Source: Dirofilaria immitis
Lineage: Eukaryota > Nematoda > Chromadorea > Rhabditida > Onchocercidae
DNA length: 64,000 bases
Reading direction: 5' to 3'
Assembly (NCBI GenBank): GCA_024305405.1
Contig: JAKNDB010000065.1
Coordinates: 558,001-622,000 of the forward strand
Numbering within the stretch: position 1 is the first letter of the stretch; the number at the start of each line of letters is the position of its first letter. Positions 1 through 10,571 of the stretch are shown here, one piece after another. Both the position numbers and the translations under genes were made by a program. Under the pieces are notes generated by a model that had not been told where the DNA came from, did no database searches, and saw only the letters and a list, made by a program, of their open reading frames with translations.

Positions 1-275
1 TAAGCATAATTTATATCAATATTTCCGGAAAGTTTCCTCAGTAAAAGAATCAGATAAAGGAGGAACATTAACAACATAAGCCGGTCTATGATAATTATAA
101 AAAGAAATATCCAAAAACGAGACAAAAAAACAGAATCAATCATCAAATAATTAAATAAAATAAAACCAACAAAAGTAATCATTGAGCCCAACGAAGAAAT
201 AATCTGAAAAGTAGAAAAACAATCAGGATAATCCAAAACCTTACGAGGCATACCTTGTAAACCAGCAAAATGTAA
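1..275 (-). pseudogene. cox1: NUMT: 3' part of mitochondrial cox1
   Basis: Read on the minus strand, this is the C-terminal part of cytochrome c oxidase subunit I. It begins at the conserved LHFAGLQGMPRKVLDYPD and continues through QIISSLGSMITFVGF to NVPPLSDSFTEETFRKY, a filarial-type ending. The next codon is TGA, which is Trp only in the mitochondrial code, so the piece cannot be expressed as a nuclear gene. One base is missing in the A5 run at 113-117 (minus-strand T run in ..SRFLDIS..), which shifts the frame. Similarity stops abruptly at about 275 in ordinary AT-rich DNA, and the left end runs off the window. The simplest reading is an old or recent mitochondrial insertion in the nuclear genome. 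A chimeric assembly join is the alternative. Confidence 0.88.
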
Positions 276-890
276 TAATATAACTTATTATTACTTATTA
301 TTTATTGTTATTATCATGATAGGTAGGCAGACAGGAATACTTCAGTTTTTCTACGAATTTATAGATAGTAGATTAAAAAGGAAAAATTCTCGATTTCATT
401 TAATCAACTGATTTTGATTTCATAATATCAGAGTAAATTATATTATCTTTCTTATCTTTCCATTCTTGCCATTAATTATATTATTTAATTATCAATTATT
501 ATTTAACTATTTAAATGGGAATCAGTTTACTCATTTTATTTCATTTATTGTATTAGGAAAAAAGAAATGAGAATATTTGTATAATTTAAGTAAAAAAGAA
601 AGAGAAAATTAGAAATAAAACGAAAAAGGTTGCATCATATTTAATATACAATTTAGCCTATGGCCCAATTCTAATATTCTTGGCCAATAAAGAAAATGAA
701 CAGAAATGAGCACACTTTAACTAAATGAAAAGCAATAGGCCATCAGAATATATATTTTCCTGCTTTTTCTCTCCTTTTTTTTAAATAGTTAAATATAAAT
801 AAGCAATGGAAGGCCTGAAAGATTAGTATTCGTATGGGTAGGCTTTAATTTAAAGATGCTTGCCTATTTTTTTCCATTTCCAATAAACTC
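276..890. other. AT-rich stretch, no gene seen
   Basis: Low-complexity AT-rich DNA between the cox1 fragment and the rRNA scrap. I see no exon with family similarity or convincing coding pattern. Confidence 0.6.
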
Positions 891-924
891 TTCGATTATT
901 TGCATTATTAACTTTTTCCAGTCT
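891..924 (+). repeat. Direct repeat, left copy, flanking the 18S scrap
   Basis: This 34-bp sequence starts TTCGATTATTTGCATT and ends TCCAGTCT. It recurs at 1007-1040 with a two-base difference. The two copies bracket the rRNA fragment exactly on its left side and within a few bases on its right side. Confidence 0.85.
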
Positions 925-1002
925 GTAATTCCAGCTCTCAAAGTGTATATCGTCATTGCTGCGATTAAAAAGCTCGTAGTTGGATCTGCGTCTTAGGACT
1001 TG
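925..1002 (+). pseudogene. Fragment of 18S ribosomal RNA gene
   Basis: About 78 bp match the universally conserved part of small-subunit rRNA that follows the 530 loop: GTAATTCCAGCTCTCAAAG, then GCTCGTAGTTGGATCTG, ending near TCTTAGGACTTG. One visible change from the usual sequence is GCTGCGATTAAA where GCTGCGGTTAAA is normal. No other rDNA is present on either side, so this is an isolated non-functional scrap. It lies between two 34-bp direct repeats of unrelated sequence, which suggests it was inserted together with a duplication of its target or used as filler in break repair. Confidence 0.9.
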
Positions 1003-1006
1003 TTTT

Positions 1007-1040
1007 TTCGATTATTTGCATTATTAACTTCATCCAGTCT
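1007..1040 (+). repeat. Direct repeat, right copy, flanking the 18S scrap
   Basis: Second copy of the 34-bp sequence at 891-924. It differs at two adjacent bases near its 3' part (CTTCATCC versus CTTTTTCC). Confidence 0.85.
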
Positions 1041-2578
1041 ATCTATCTATTTAGATGTGTTATTTGTTTATTTTAAGGGAATAACAAAAATATTTGGCCA
1101 AAATTAAATTTGTCAATTAATTTATCCATTCCAAATCCATTTGAATATTTTCACTCAATTATTATTTTCATAAATATCAGAAAGTTTTGTCTTTTTTATT
1201 TTCTATGTCTTTTTTACTTTCCTACTTTCCTTCCTTTCTTTTCTTTTCTTCTTTTTTCGGATAATTTTTATTTCTCTCCTAAATTCGAAACAACAACAGT
1301 AAAGATAATTTTAGCACAGAGGTAAAAAGAAAAAATGCTCACTTCTAAAATTTGAATTTTATGCTATCGTAAGAGATACTATATGGAATATCTGCTTTTA
1401 CCGATTCATTAAAATTTTTATGTTAAAATTTGAATAAATTCAAAATACTAAAAATGAGTGAAATAAGCGTTAAATTTCAGTTTCATAGTTATTTGATTAG
1501 ATTTCAATCTAAATAATTACTAATAAATAATACATAGAAGATGAAAGAATCGTTTAAAGATTTTATCTTATTAAGCTTAATTACACATCTCTTTCATTTT
1601 CATAATAAAAATCCTTTTTTTTTTCTTTTCATCTCTCTAAGAAAGCTTAATCTTTTCTTTTAAACTACTAGGTATACTCATTATTTTTCAATAATTATAC
1701 GTTGACTGGAAATATAGTTAGATCAAAATAAAATCGAATAGAGCAATATTTCACATTGTTATCATAACTTTCTATCGTGAGAAATTTATCAGTAAAAAAA
1801 GGAGAAAAAGAATATTACGTTAACACATACATAACAACCTATTTAGATAATATGCAACAATAAAAATTTATTTTAACTTTTGAAAAATCAGTAGAATTGA
1901 AAAAAAAAGGATTTAAAATCATCTATAAAGAAACTATTTGTTTGTTTACAGTGAAACACATCCATAGATATTTTGCAATTTTGTTGCTAACTAATTAATG
2001 AAACATATTTCTGAAGATTATTTCCTAAAATTGTAGGAAGAAGAAAATTCACTTGACTACTTCATTTTAAATGATGAAAATAGTTCTAAATAGTACTATT
2101 TAGTAACAATATCGTAAATCAGTTAATCACTTTTTACTATATGTTAATCTTTTTTATCCATTAAAGTCTATCATAGCAAAACAAAAGTATTATGATTTGA
2201 TAAACTAAATGTAATTTATATTTATACTATTTTCTTTCACATATGAACAAAAAGATGATTATTCATTTTGCGATCCCTCCTTTCCAAGTTAATGCAATTA
2301 AAATCTCTTCTATGAAGAGGAAGAAAAAGGAAAATAAAATCAGTGATACCAAAAATTTAGTAAAAGCTAATAATTTAGTCATCAAAAGCCGACGAACAAG
2401 ACTTTATTCTTTGATTTACTGATAAATTTCACGAGGATTTCCAACGAAAAAAGAATTTGGGTTTGTTGTAATATTAAGAAAAACACTCCTATACATATCG
2501 ATAACTTTTCATATTTGTTTAAGACGAACTGGCTTTTCGGATAAATATACCAATATACGCAAAACAATAACTGAGATC
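1041..2578. other. AT-rich stretch, no gene seen
   Basis: Includes pyrimidine-rich tracts around 1180-1260 and 1610-1650. Short open frames here have no coding character. It is the 3' flank of apn-1. Confidence 0.6.
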
Positions 2579-2584
2579 TTTATT
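2579..2584 (-). terminator. Poly(A) signal AATAAA for apn-1
   Basis: A perfect AATAAA on the minus strand, 22 bases past the apn-1 stop codon, at the usual distance for a short nematode 3' UTR. Confidence 0.65.
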
Positions 2585-2605
2585 GAGAATAATAGGGGTC
2601 GAATT

Positions 2606-5600
2606 TTAACAATGAATTCTTGAAAGAAGATTATCAAAAATTCTATACAGGTGAAAAGAATGATCTGATATCTTTTTGTGTTCCTTCAGAGGTTTACTAT
2701 TCAATGAATTGTATAACCGGATCATTTCCTCCGCATAATCTCCTTCTGGTGTTTCTAGAATCATTGGCATGCCGTCGAACCGTGGATCGGCTATAAAATG
2801 ACGAAAAGCTGCCAGCTTTAATTTACCTTTACCAATATTTGCATGACGATCCAGTTTCGAACCAAGGTCACCTAAACTTATAGAAAAGTTTTAAAATTTG
2901 TTAATCTAAACTTCAATCTTATCAGCTAGCAGAGTCTCCATATTTGAATTTCCTTATCTTATTGAATCTATTTCAATAGAGTATCCAGTCATTTAGTTTA
3001 ATATGTCGTTAAATTCTTAGTCGACAACGAGCTGATATGTCCACAATGCTATGATGTAGGCTCTTATCAGATATTTATTCAGCGCTTTTTCAGAAAAATA
3101 AAATCTAAGCTTATTTCGAATTTCATACGTAGAATAAGTTTACCCATTGAGTCATTAATATGAAAAGCACGAAGATATTGAAGGCCAATACTATTATCAA
3201 ATTCATTGAGAGTTTCTTTATATCGGTCTTCTGATCGTATATCATAACCTAAATTTAGCAAAAATATAGGTGTTGATACAACTTCTCAGTAAGCATTACA
3301 ATATTTGTTCGTATTCTTTGATATTTCTGTGTATTGCACATTTGATTCAGACCCTTGTATAAGCACGATACTAAATTGAAATATTTAAAGTTGCAATATA
3401 TTCTTTACTGATTTATGATTAGATTAAGCTTTTTTAAATAAATTACTAAGATTAAATCTAAAAAATATTACAGAACCAACCAGCAGCAAAAATATGACAT
3501 GTATCAAGGCATACTCCTATTCGTTTTTATTTTTCACCAGACTGATAATTTGCTGTAGTTCTTGAAATTTCCACCAATAGTGTTTCCCTGTCCTGCCATC
3601 GTTTCAATCACTGAAAAGTAATTTTTTCAACAAAAATGCTGCAAGATCAGAAAACAAACATTAAAGGACAAATTTTCGAAAAAATTTTTGGTTCAACAAG
3701 AAAATGAATGAAACAATTCTTGTATTTGAGTTTTAAATGATTCAAAAAAGATTCCGAAAAACAAACAAATTGTAATATATTCAGTGTGATCCATAACATA
3801 ATTCAAAGTATCTGCAATTGTTTTGATGCATTCTTCACGTGTACATTTTCCTGCCGTGGATCCTAAAAATCAATTGTTAGCATAAAATATACTACGACAT
3901 AAAAAAAAAAAAGATAGAAAGCAATCAATCAATTATATGATCGAAAGTTCATTGCAATACACGTTTTAATAGAAACAATGTTAGTTTAAAATCATTTTTC
4001 TTAATTTATTTATTTTATTGAATGAATTTTGGCTTATTTTTGCCAGGCTCACGAAGAATAATTTTTGGCTGATTGGAACTTTCTTTCCACGATCATTTTC
4101 TGTTATAAAGTCATTTGATATAATTCCCACTTATGATCGTTTATCCCAAAATGAGAAAATTAATGAGAAAATGAGAAAAAAAATTTTTTGTAGTTATTGT
4201 GTTTTGTTAGTAAATCGGAGGTCGTACTTGAAAGCAGAATGAAAAACGAAACCAATACTGTGAAGACTAATAATAGGATATCTAGTGGGATTTCCTGCAA
4301 TTTCAAAAAAATGAAAATTAAATAAATATTTACCAGGATGAATATTGTAATAGATAATACCAAGCTGTTCACATCGTTTGCATTCATCTAACATACATGC
4401 TTGAGCTCGATTCAATATTTCCATATCACAACTACCACCATTTATCAAATATGATCCATGCACAACAATTTGATCCATTGGGAATTCTAATTTCTATCGT
4501 AGAAAAAGAAGACTTTATACATATTCAAGAGTGTAACTTCATTAAACTACCAAAATGAATAACTTTTCTTAGGACATGTTTACAACATATATAAATATAT
4601 ACATATTTCAGTATCACTTCAAACATATTGGATCATTTTTATGGTATCCATGTCGTCAATATTGAATAAACATACCTGCGCGGTTTCTCGAAATGCTCGC
4701 ACTACTTCATCCTTCATTGGTGGAGTATTCCATGAACGCTGATTGCGAACAAAAAAGCAAAAGATCGGCATCCGATAGATAAGGCATTATAAAAACCTTT
4801 TTCCAAACCGCCTAGAGCAAAATTTTCTCATTCAAATATTAATATACATGCTCGATATGATCACTTCGAAGATTCTTCTCTATGAAATACTTATAATGTC
4901 CATTATTTTACCATTCTATTTAATATCTAACTAATAATTCAATTCAACAGATCTAAATAGCTTTTTTATATTCCATGTTATTTTCCTCCCAAAATTTCAA
5001 TTAAAAATATGAAAGAAAATAATACCAGCTACACTGACATGTGCTCCAAGCATTTTCTTGGATCCAGCAGCAGCTTCCATTACTTTCTGCGCTATTGGAT
5101 CTTTCGTGAAGTTCACGGAGTAGCCTGGAATATGAAATACTTATTACAAAATTGTACCTAATTTTTAATTAGAATGATTTTCCTGGCAAAATAGTTGGTA
5201 TTTTCTAAATTTCCCCATTGTAAGGTACTCTAATCTTTGTTCCAATAACAGAAATTCCTTTTCGTATCTAACTTCCCATACTTCTAAATCATAGCTATTA
5301 ACTTAGTCGATGATAAGCAGATAGATTCTATTTACTCATTGTAGAACTAAAGCAATACCTGAGTCAACAAATGCCTTCGCATCAATATTCTGCTTCGTTT
5401 CACTGATAGGATCTGATATTTTTGCTCGTTGTCTAATTCTTTTTGCTCTACTGTTGTTATCATGCGATTCTTTTATCTTCTTTTCAACTGAATTTTTCAT
5501 TTTTTTAACTTAAGTCGGGTCGATTTACGTCTGAGCATCCCTTTCTTCGAATCAATTCCCTTTTGCAAACCTGCTCCGACACTTTCTAGTTCGTCAGATT

Positions 5601-5771
5601 CATATTCTTTCTTAACTTCTGCTTTATATCCATCTTGCTGAACTTCCATAAGAGAATTGCTCATCATCTCGAGATCATTCGAAGAATCTGCTGATATTTC
5701 TTTGGGATGCATCCCTCTACCACTTGATTCTTTTTAGCATTCACACTGACCATCTCTGATTCCATTTCCAT
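2606..5771 (-). CDS. apn-1: Endonuclease IV (AP endonuclease), apn-1 orthologue
   Basis: Zn-dependent AP endonuclease of the Nfo/Apn1 family, which incises DNA at abasic sites in base-excision repair. Exons (minus): 5771-5359, 5124-5026, 4811-4676, 4493-4334, 3862-3767, 3610-3481, 3248-3144, 2871-2606; all junctions are GT..AG. The core runs [12 protein letters not shown], Fxx[64 protein letters not shown] and ILETPEG. By alignment with E. coli Nfo, all nine Zn ligands are present. A hydrophilic N-terminal extension of about 140 residues precedes the core. Single missing bases occur near 5731-5735, 5500-5506, 4751-4756, 3568-3570 and 3520-3528. Counting these five, the CDS is 1410 nt (469 aa) and every exon phase closes. 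Given intact motifs, these are probably sequencing errors. The start ATG lies 21 bases after a TTTTCAG. Confidence 0.93.
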
Positions 5772-5792
5772 TGCGACACTTTATTCCATCAG

Positions 5793-5799
5793 CTGAAAA
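5793..5799 (-). other. Putative trans-splice acceptor of apn-1
   Basis: TTTTCAG on the minus strand, 21 bases upstream of the first ATG of apn-1. This is the consensus nematode 3' splice site in the position expected for spliced-leader addition. An in-exon acceptor for a non-coding first exon is the alternative. Confidence 0.5.
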
Positions 5800-6021
5800 T
5801 GTGGGTATACTAAATCCTCGAAATTTTTTTCGAATTCTTATTTCTCGATAATAGTTTGATCGTTATATATAACTTATTGACCAAAATCCATGAATCCATA
5901 GGCAATTCTTCAAAAGAAAATGCTTTTTCTCTTATTGATTAGGGCCAAACTTAAAGAAAGACGCATCTAGAAAATATAATCACAAAGAAGTTTCACAACA
6001 CAGTAAAAAAAGCATGTAATA

Positions 6022-6259
6022 GTTAAAAATGTGTAATAGTTCTTGTCATTCTTTGTGTATTGGGCTAAAACAGGAAAAGAAAAAATATATCTACAAAAGC
6101 AAAAACGAAATTGCGGAAGGAGGAACAAGCTAACATGTATCTTCAAAATTAACGAACATTTTCATGAAATAGATGAAAACGATACTGCTTTTTCAGTTCT
6201 CATAATTCATTTGTAAACCGATACACAAAGAATGGCAAGAACTATTACACACTTTTAAC
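6022..6259. repeat. MITE-like element with 39-bp terminal inverted repeats
   Basis: The arms 6022-6060 and 6221-6259 are near-perfect inverted copies with about two mismatches. They begin GTTAAAAATGTGTAATAG and contain TCTTTGTGTAT. They enclose 160 bp of non-coding AT-rich DNA. Size and arms fit a non-autonomous DNA transposon. It sits upstream of apn-1. No clear target-site duplication can be called because the right flank is a microsatellite. Confidence 0.6.

Positions 6260-6289
<30 letters not shown>
6260..6289 (+). repeat. (AAT)n microsatellite
   Basis: About ten AAT triplets directly abutting the inverted-repeat element. Confidence 0.9.
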
Positions 6290-6292
<3 letters not shown>

Positions 6293-6571
6293 GAACAATT
6301 CCGTGTATATTTATAATCACTTTAAAAATTTTTATGTTCCTTCCATATAACTATACGTATTCCCTTTAGAGCCAAAATAGCTGAAATAATGCTAAAATTA
6401 CACAGTATTCACAAATACATTCATACACATTATTTTGACATATTACTACTATTTGATTTTAACAATTAAAAGAAATCAAACCGGTTTGCACGACATCATT
6501 CTCTAAAATCCTTCACGAGAAAAAAACATTATGAGAAAATCAGCTAGTAAAAAGCAAGAATAACTTGGAGA

Positions 6572-6919
6572 TTAAAATGTCAAATCCAATGTTGGGAAAA
6601 ATTCTTCGAAATGAGTTCTCGAACAAACAAAGTTGGATAATTCTGAAGATTGCTTTATGCAGTTCGCTTCGAAAAACAGCTAAACATTTCTGCGCGATAA
6701 CAAGATAAACGATGAATTCAACCTGTTTTTTAACCATCAAATCAACAGCTTCTTCCTGAAGATAATGTTCAATACCAGAAAATCAAGTTAATCTATTCAA
6801 TTTATTGATGTTTTTGTCCTATATTCAAAATTCATCACAATATTGTAATCGATGAGGTACCTTTGCAATCTCATTGCTGTTCAATGTCTTCGTGATATCT
6901 GCTTTGATTGATTTGTTTT
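6572..6919 (-). CDS. Possible CENP-X/MHF2-like histone-fold protein (5' end not found)
   Basis: Two exons on the minus strand, 6919-6861 and 6755-6572, join at consensus splice sites. The product reads IKADITKTLNSNEIAK, then EEAVDLMVKKQVEFIVY, and in a shifted frame QSSELSNF...HFEEFFPTLDLTF before a TAA. The order resembles the small histone-fold protein CENP-X (MHF2): a lysine-rich first helix, an EAxxLM helix, and a final helix ending xLExxLPxLxLxF. CENP-X pairs with CENP-S in the CCAN and FANCM pathways. The frame breaks in the middle of exon 2, near 6675, and I cannot resolve it cleanly. The first exon with the start codon is not identified. It lies about 400 bp downstream of the MBOAT gene in the same direction, which would suit an operon. 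The assignment rests on weak similarity. Confidence 0.38.
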
Positions 6920-7316
6920 CTGAAACAAAATTGACTTTTTTTTTGAGATTTAGAAATATAGAAGATTAAAAAAAAGCAAAGAATTTGATTCAAAATAAAT
7001 GGCAAACGAATGAATGTCTCAATTTAGATAAAATCTCAGTTTAACATTGTACTGCAACGAAAAGTAAACAATGAATAAGCATAATCACAGTACTTTCACT
7101 ACATACATCTATTTACAATAGAATAAATAACAATCGCTACTCTAGTAGAACTACAAGTATCTACTATGGTTATATAACTAGAAACTACTGAGAACAGAAG
7201 CTTAGTACAAATATCATGATAAGCCATATAGGCAATCAGAACAGAAATGCTAAAAACTTTGGAAGACTAAAACTTCTCTTTTTCGTTTTTCAAATAAATA
7301 TGTTTATATCAGCTTA

Positions 7317-10300
7317 CTAAAATTCTGCTTCACAATTTTTTTTTTGTTTTAAATACGGACCTGCTGAAATCATCAGTGATTTATAAAACCATGAGAATAG
7401 AATAACTATAACCATAATCCAATGTACATGGAAATACACTGAATTCCAATAACGAATCGTATCACGCCATGTCAACAATAAAAATCCTGATGCCATCAAA
7501 GTAAAGCCAAGTTGTCGCATGATGTACCAGCTACAACAACGATAAAAACTAAAACATACGATAAGTTTTATAAAATTCATCATTTGATTGTTTTTGCTAG
7601 TATATTAGTCCCAATCATTTTCCTTAGAATGACTTTAAAAAAACATAATTTTCCTTTCCAATATTCATATATTTTATTCAATTCTATCGAGTTTTCCAAA
7701 AGGTAGGAAAAACCAGTAACTGGTTAGATTTTTTCGATACTAGTCAGTTTTTGTTGAACTGGTACAACAGAAAGCGAGTCGGTCAAGAAAAATTTCTGAT
7801 TTATAACAGATATACAGTACATAATTGTACTAAACAGAAAATGGAACTTATGATATCTAGAAGACTACTACTTTTATTTTCAACATATTTTTTATGTATA
7901 ATATATAGTGTGGCTTACTGATTGCTAGACAATCCACTAAAGCATTTAAATGATATGAAAGTTTTTCTATGGAATAAATTTATAAATAACTTACAAAACA
8001 GTGAATGGAAGCGGTAATTTGCCATCCGATTTCTTTCGTATTAATGATAGAATATTATCTTCTGCCAATGTGCAAAGAGGAACTGTAAGGAAGGATAGAA
8101 AATAACCTGGATGAATGCCATGCCAAAATGCACTCACTGACATTGTCAGTAACATTCTGAAACATTCTGATATGAATTTTCGATCTTTATAAAAAAGACA
8201 AACGATCATAAATCAATAAATGTTTTCCTGCTTGTCTATTAAAAAATTCGCCGTTATTTCAAAATTCTTACTGCCGTATTTTTACTTAATACTTTCCAAA
8301 GAAATTCTTAAAAATAAATAATTTCAGAGTACCCGACTGATCGCGGCACGCGTTTATACACGTAATTCGCAAGCCAGAATTGGACCGTACGGTTCCAAGC
8401 TCTCATACCACCTCGGAAGGTAGGATTCAATTCGATCGAATAAATATCCAAATTACGCACAGCTTCTGAATTGTACTTTGTTCCCTTTTTATTCATCTGC
8501 TCTCTACAATAAGTATAAATATTATTTTAATTATTGATAATATCTTTGTATGCTCAATAGTGGTGGATCAATGGATAATCAGTGATGGATAACTGATAAA
8601 CAGAGAGTTGCAAAAACACTATTCTATTTGGATTTAATAAGAAATATTACTTTAAAATATCGATTCTACTCGGTCCTTTCCCCGCCGACGGACAACTTTC
8701 CTCCGGATATATTCCAATCCCATTAAGCACACAGATTGATTCAGCAACCATCCATGCGCAGTATACGCGACATCGCATCCACAAAAATACTAAGAAACTA
8801 ACTGATATTCGATATGAGATTGTTTCATCGAAAAATTCATCTTTGCGCATAGTCTGTTAAAAAATTTCGACAATCATACTAAAATTTTGATAGTAAACAG
8901 CAATATAGGATTCTTAAGAAGAGATATGACTGTAATAACTTCAGGAAAGTGTACCCATTTCATAAATTTCAACTATTGGACATATCTTATGTAATCGAAT
9001 GAATAACATGATGTAGCAAACCTCAAGAGGGAAGACATATAAGAGTAAAATAAAAGCAGGCAATGACCAAGTCAAATTATACAAACGCCATTTAATATGC
9101 TCCCAAACGGATATTTCCATTATATTATCATTATCAACAACATCTCGATACATTGCATATGTATAATATGGACCTTAAAAAATGGGAAATATATGGATGG
9201 CACAACGAAATCTCTCTTATTGTTAATCAAATTAGATGTAATGATGAGAAATCTAATGCCCGAAATTTCTGAAATGATATATTTTAAAATAAATTTAAAT
9301 GACTGAGAAATTGAGTTACGAAATAAATGCCAGAATTTGGCTAGGAATCATTTCCGGCAGTTCCGAAAATTCGTTTTTAATTCAATTAATTCTCACAGTA
9401 CGATGAATTAAAGGAAAAAGAAAATTATGCAGTGCTAAAAAGATGCAAGAAGGTATGACTATATATTACATCAGGTTATATGAATATACTTATTCGAAAA
9501 TCGGGTAAAAGGAAAATATGTGAGGTTAAAAAATGAAGTTAGCTAATCAAAGTGTTACAGTATGAAGTACAAAAAATATACCAGTGAAAAGGCCTGGAAA
9601 ATTATATAAATATAAAAATGCCTGCCAACATGACGGTTCTTCAATGAATCGTATCCTTTGTGGATCAAATTTTTTTCATCTTTTCTTCTGCTATCAGTAA
9701 TTTCAAAACTTAAACCAACAAGCTGCAATTAATGATTGTTAGAAAAAGAATAAAAGAGAATTTCCATTGGTCATGTCGTTCTTAAGAGTTCTCGTTCAAA
9801 AATTATAAAATTAGGAAGGGTGAATATGAGATGAAATATTATATTAAGATGAATCACAAATAATTACTCCTACCATTCAACAATGAATTCGATGGAATGT
9901 TTCTTTGTTAAAAGCATTATAACGAAGCTTATCTTAATATTATATTAATTTCTTTTTTTTTCAACGGATTCATCTATCTTTCAAGCAAAACGAACACTAT
10001 TAATTAATGAGCTCTTTCTAGGATATTGATGACATACAATAATAGTGAAACATACTCTTAACGTCATAATCAGCTGAACAGCATTTGAATGCGAGATAAG
10101 AGCCGGAAAACCGATTAGATGTATGGTTCGAAGAAATCCCAAATAAACGAATGTGATGATGAAAGATATTAATGGCAAATAACTGAAAAATGTTACAAAG
10201 CTCGAAATATACATAATCTCTAAAATGCTAACTCACAGAAACTGTATGCAAAATATTTATATGTTTTCGCAAGACTTACCGATTTTTCACAACCAAATTT

Positions 10301-10571
10301 ATGATAATATTTAAAATGACGATGAGGAGCGAATATAATAATTTCCAACCGATGAAATAGTAAATCATTGTAATACCAATAAGTCCACCACATATTTCAC
10401 GAACTATGCCCCAGCGCACCTAAACGTTCAATTTTTTTGTGAATTATCATTAATTTAAGTCAATTAATTAAAATGTATTATGTTTAAGATTTTGCGGAAA
10501 TAAAACAAAACAAATCAAACCACAAATTTTTTCGCATTTCTAGCCAGAGAATAAAAAATTACCTGTCGCAT
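7317..10571 (-). CDS. mboa-7: MBOAT7-type lysophosphatidylinositol acyltransferase
   Basis: Membrane-bound O-acyltransferase that re-acylates lysophosphatidylinositol in the ER membrane (LPIAT family). Exons (minus): 10571-10563, 10419-10280, 10182-10056, 9722-9582, 9173-9022, 8853-8651, 8503-8333, 8156-7995, 7530-7317. The first exon codes only MRQ. Signature parts in order: SNAVQLIMTLRLVGLSFE, EPSCWQAFLYLYNF, LFTGPYYTY, VFPLE, CAWMVAESICVLNGIGIYP, RNLDIYSIEL, GMRAWNRTVQFWLANY (conserved Asn) and SAFWHGIHPGYFLSFLTVPL (catalytic His). Multiple hydrophobic helices are evident. Exon 4 lacks one base in the T7 run at 9670-9676. Restoring it gives 1320 nt and 439 aa with all phases closed, close to the size of MBOAT7. 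The order GPYY..FPLE..AGxGP..WHGxHPGYYLSF is closer to MBOAT7 than to MBOAT1/2/5. Confidence 0.9.

Noticed and set aside
2606..5771. apn-1 as a pseudogene
   Set aside because: No missense change at any metal ligand, no substitution-type stop, intact splice sites and phases. The only lesions are one-base deletions, mostly in homopolymers.
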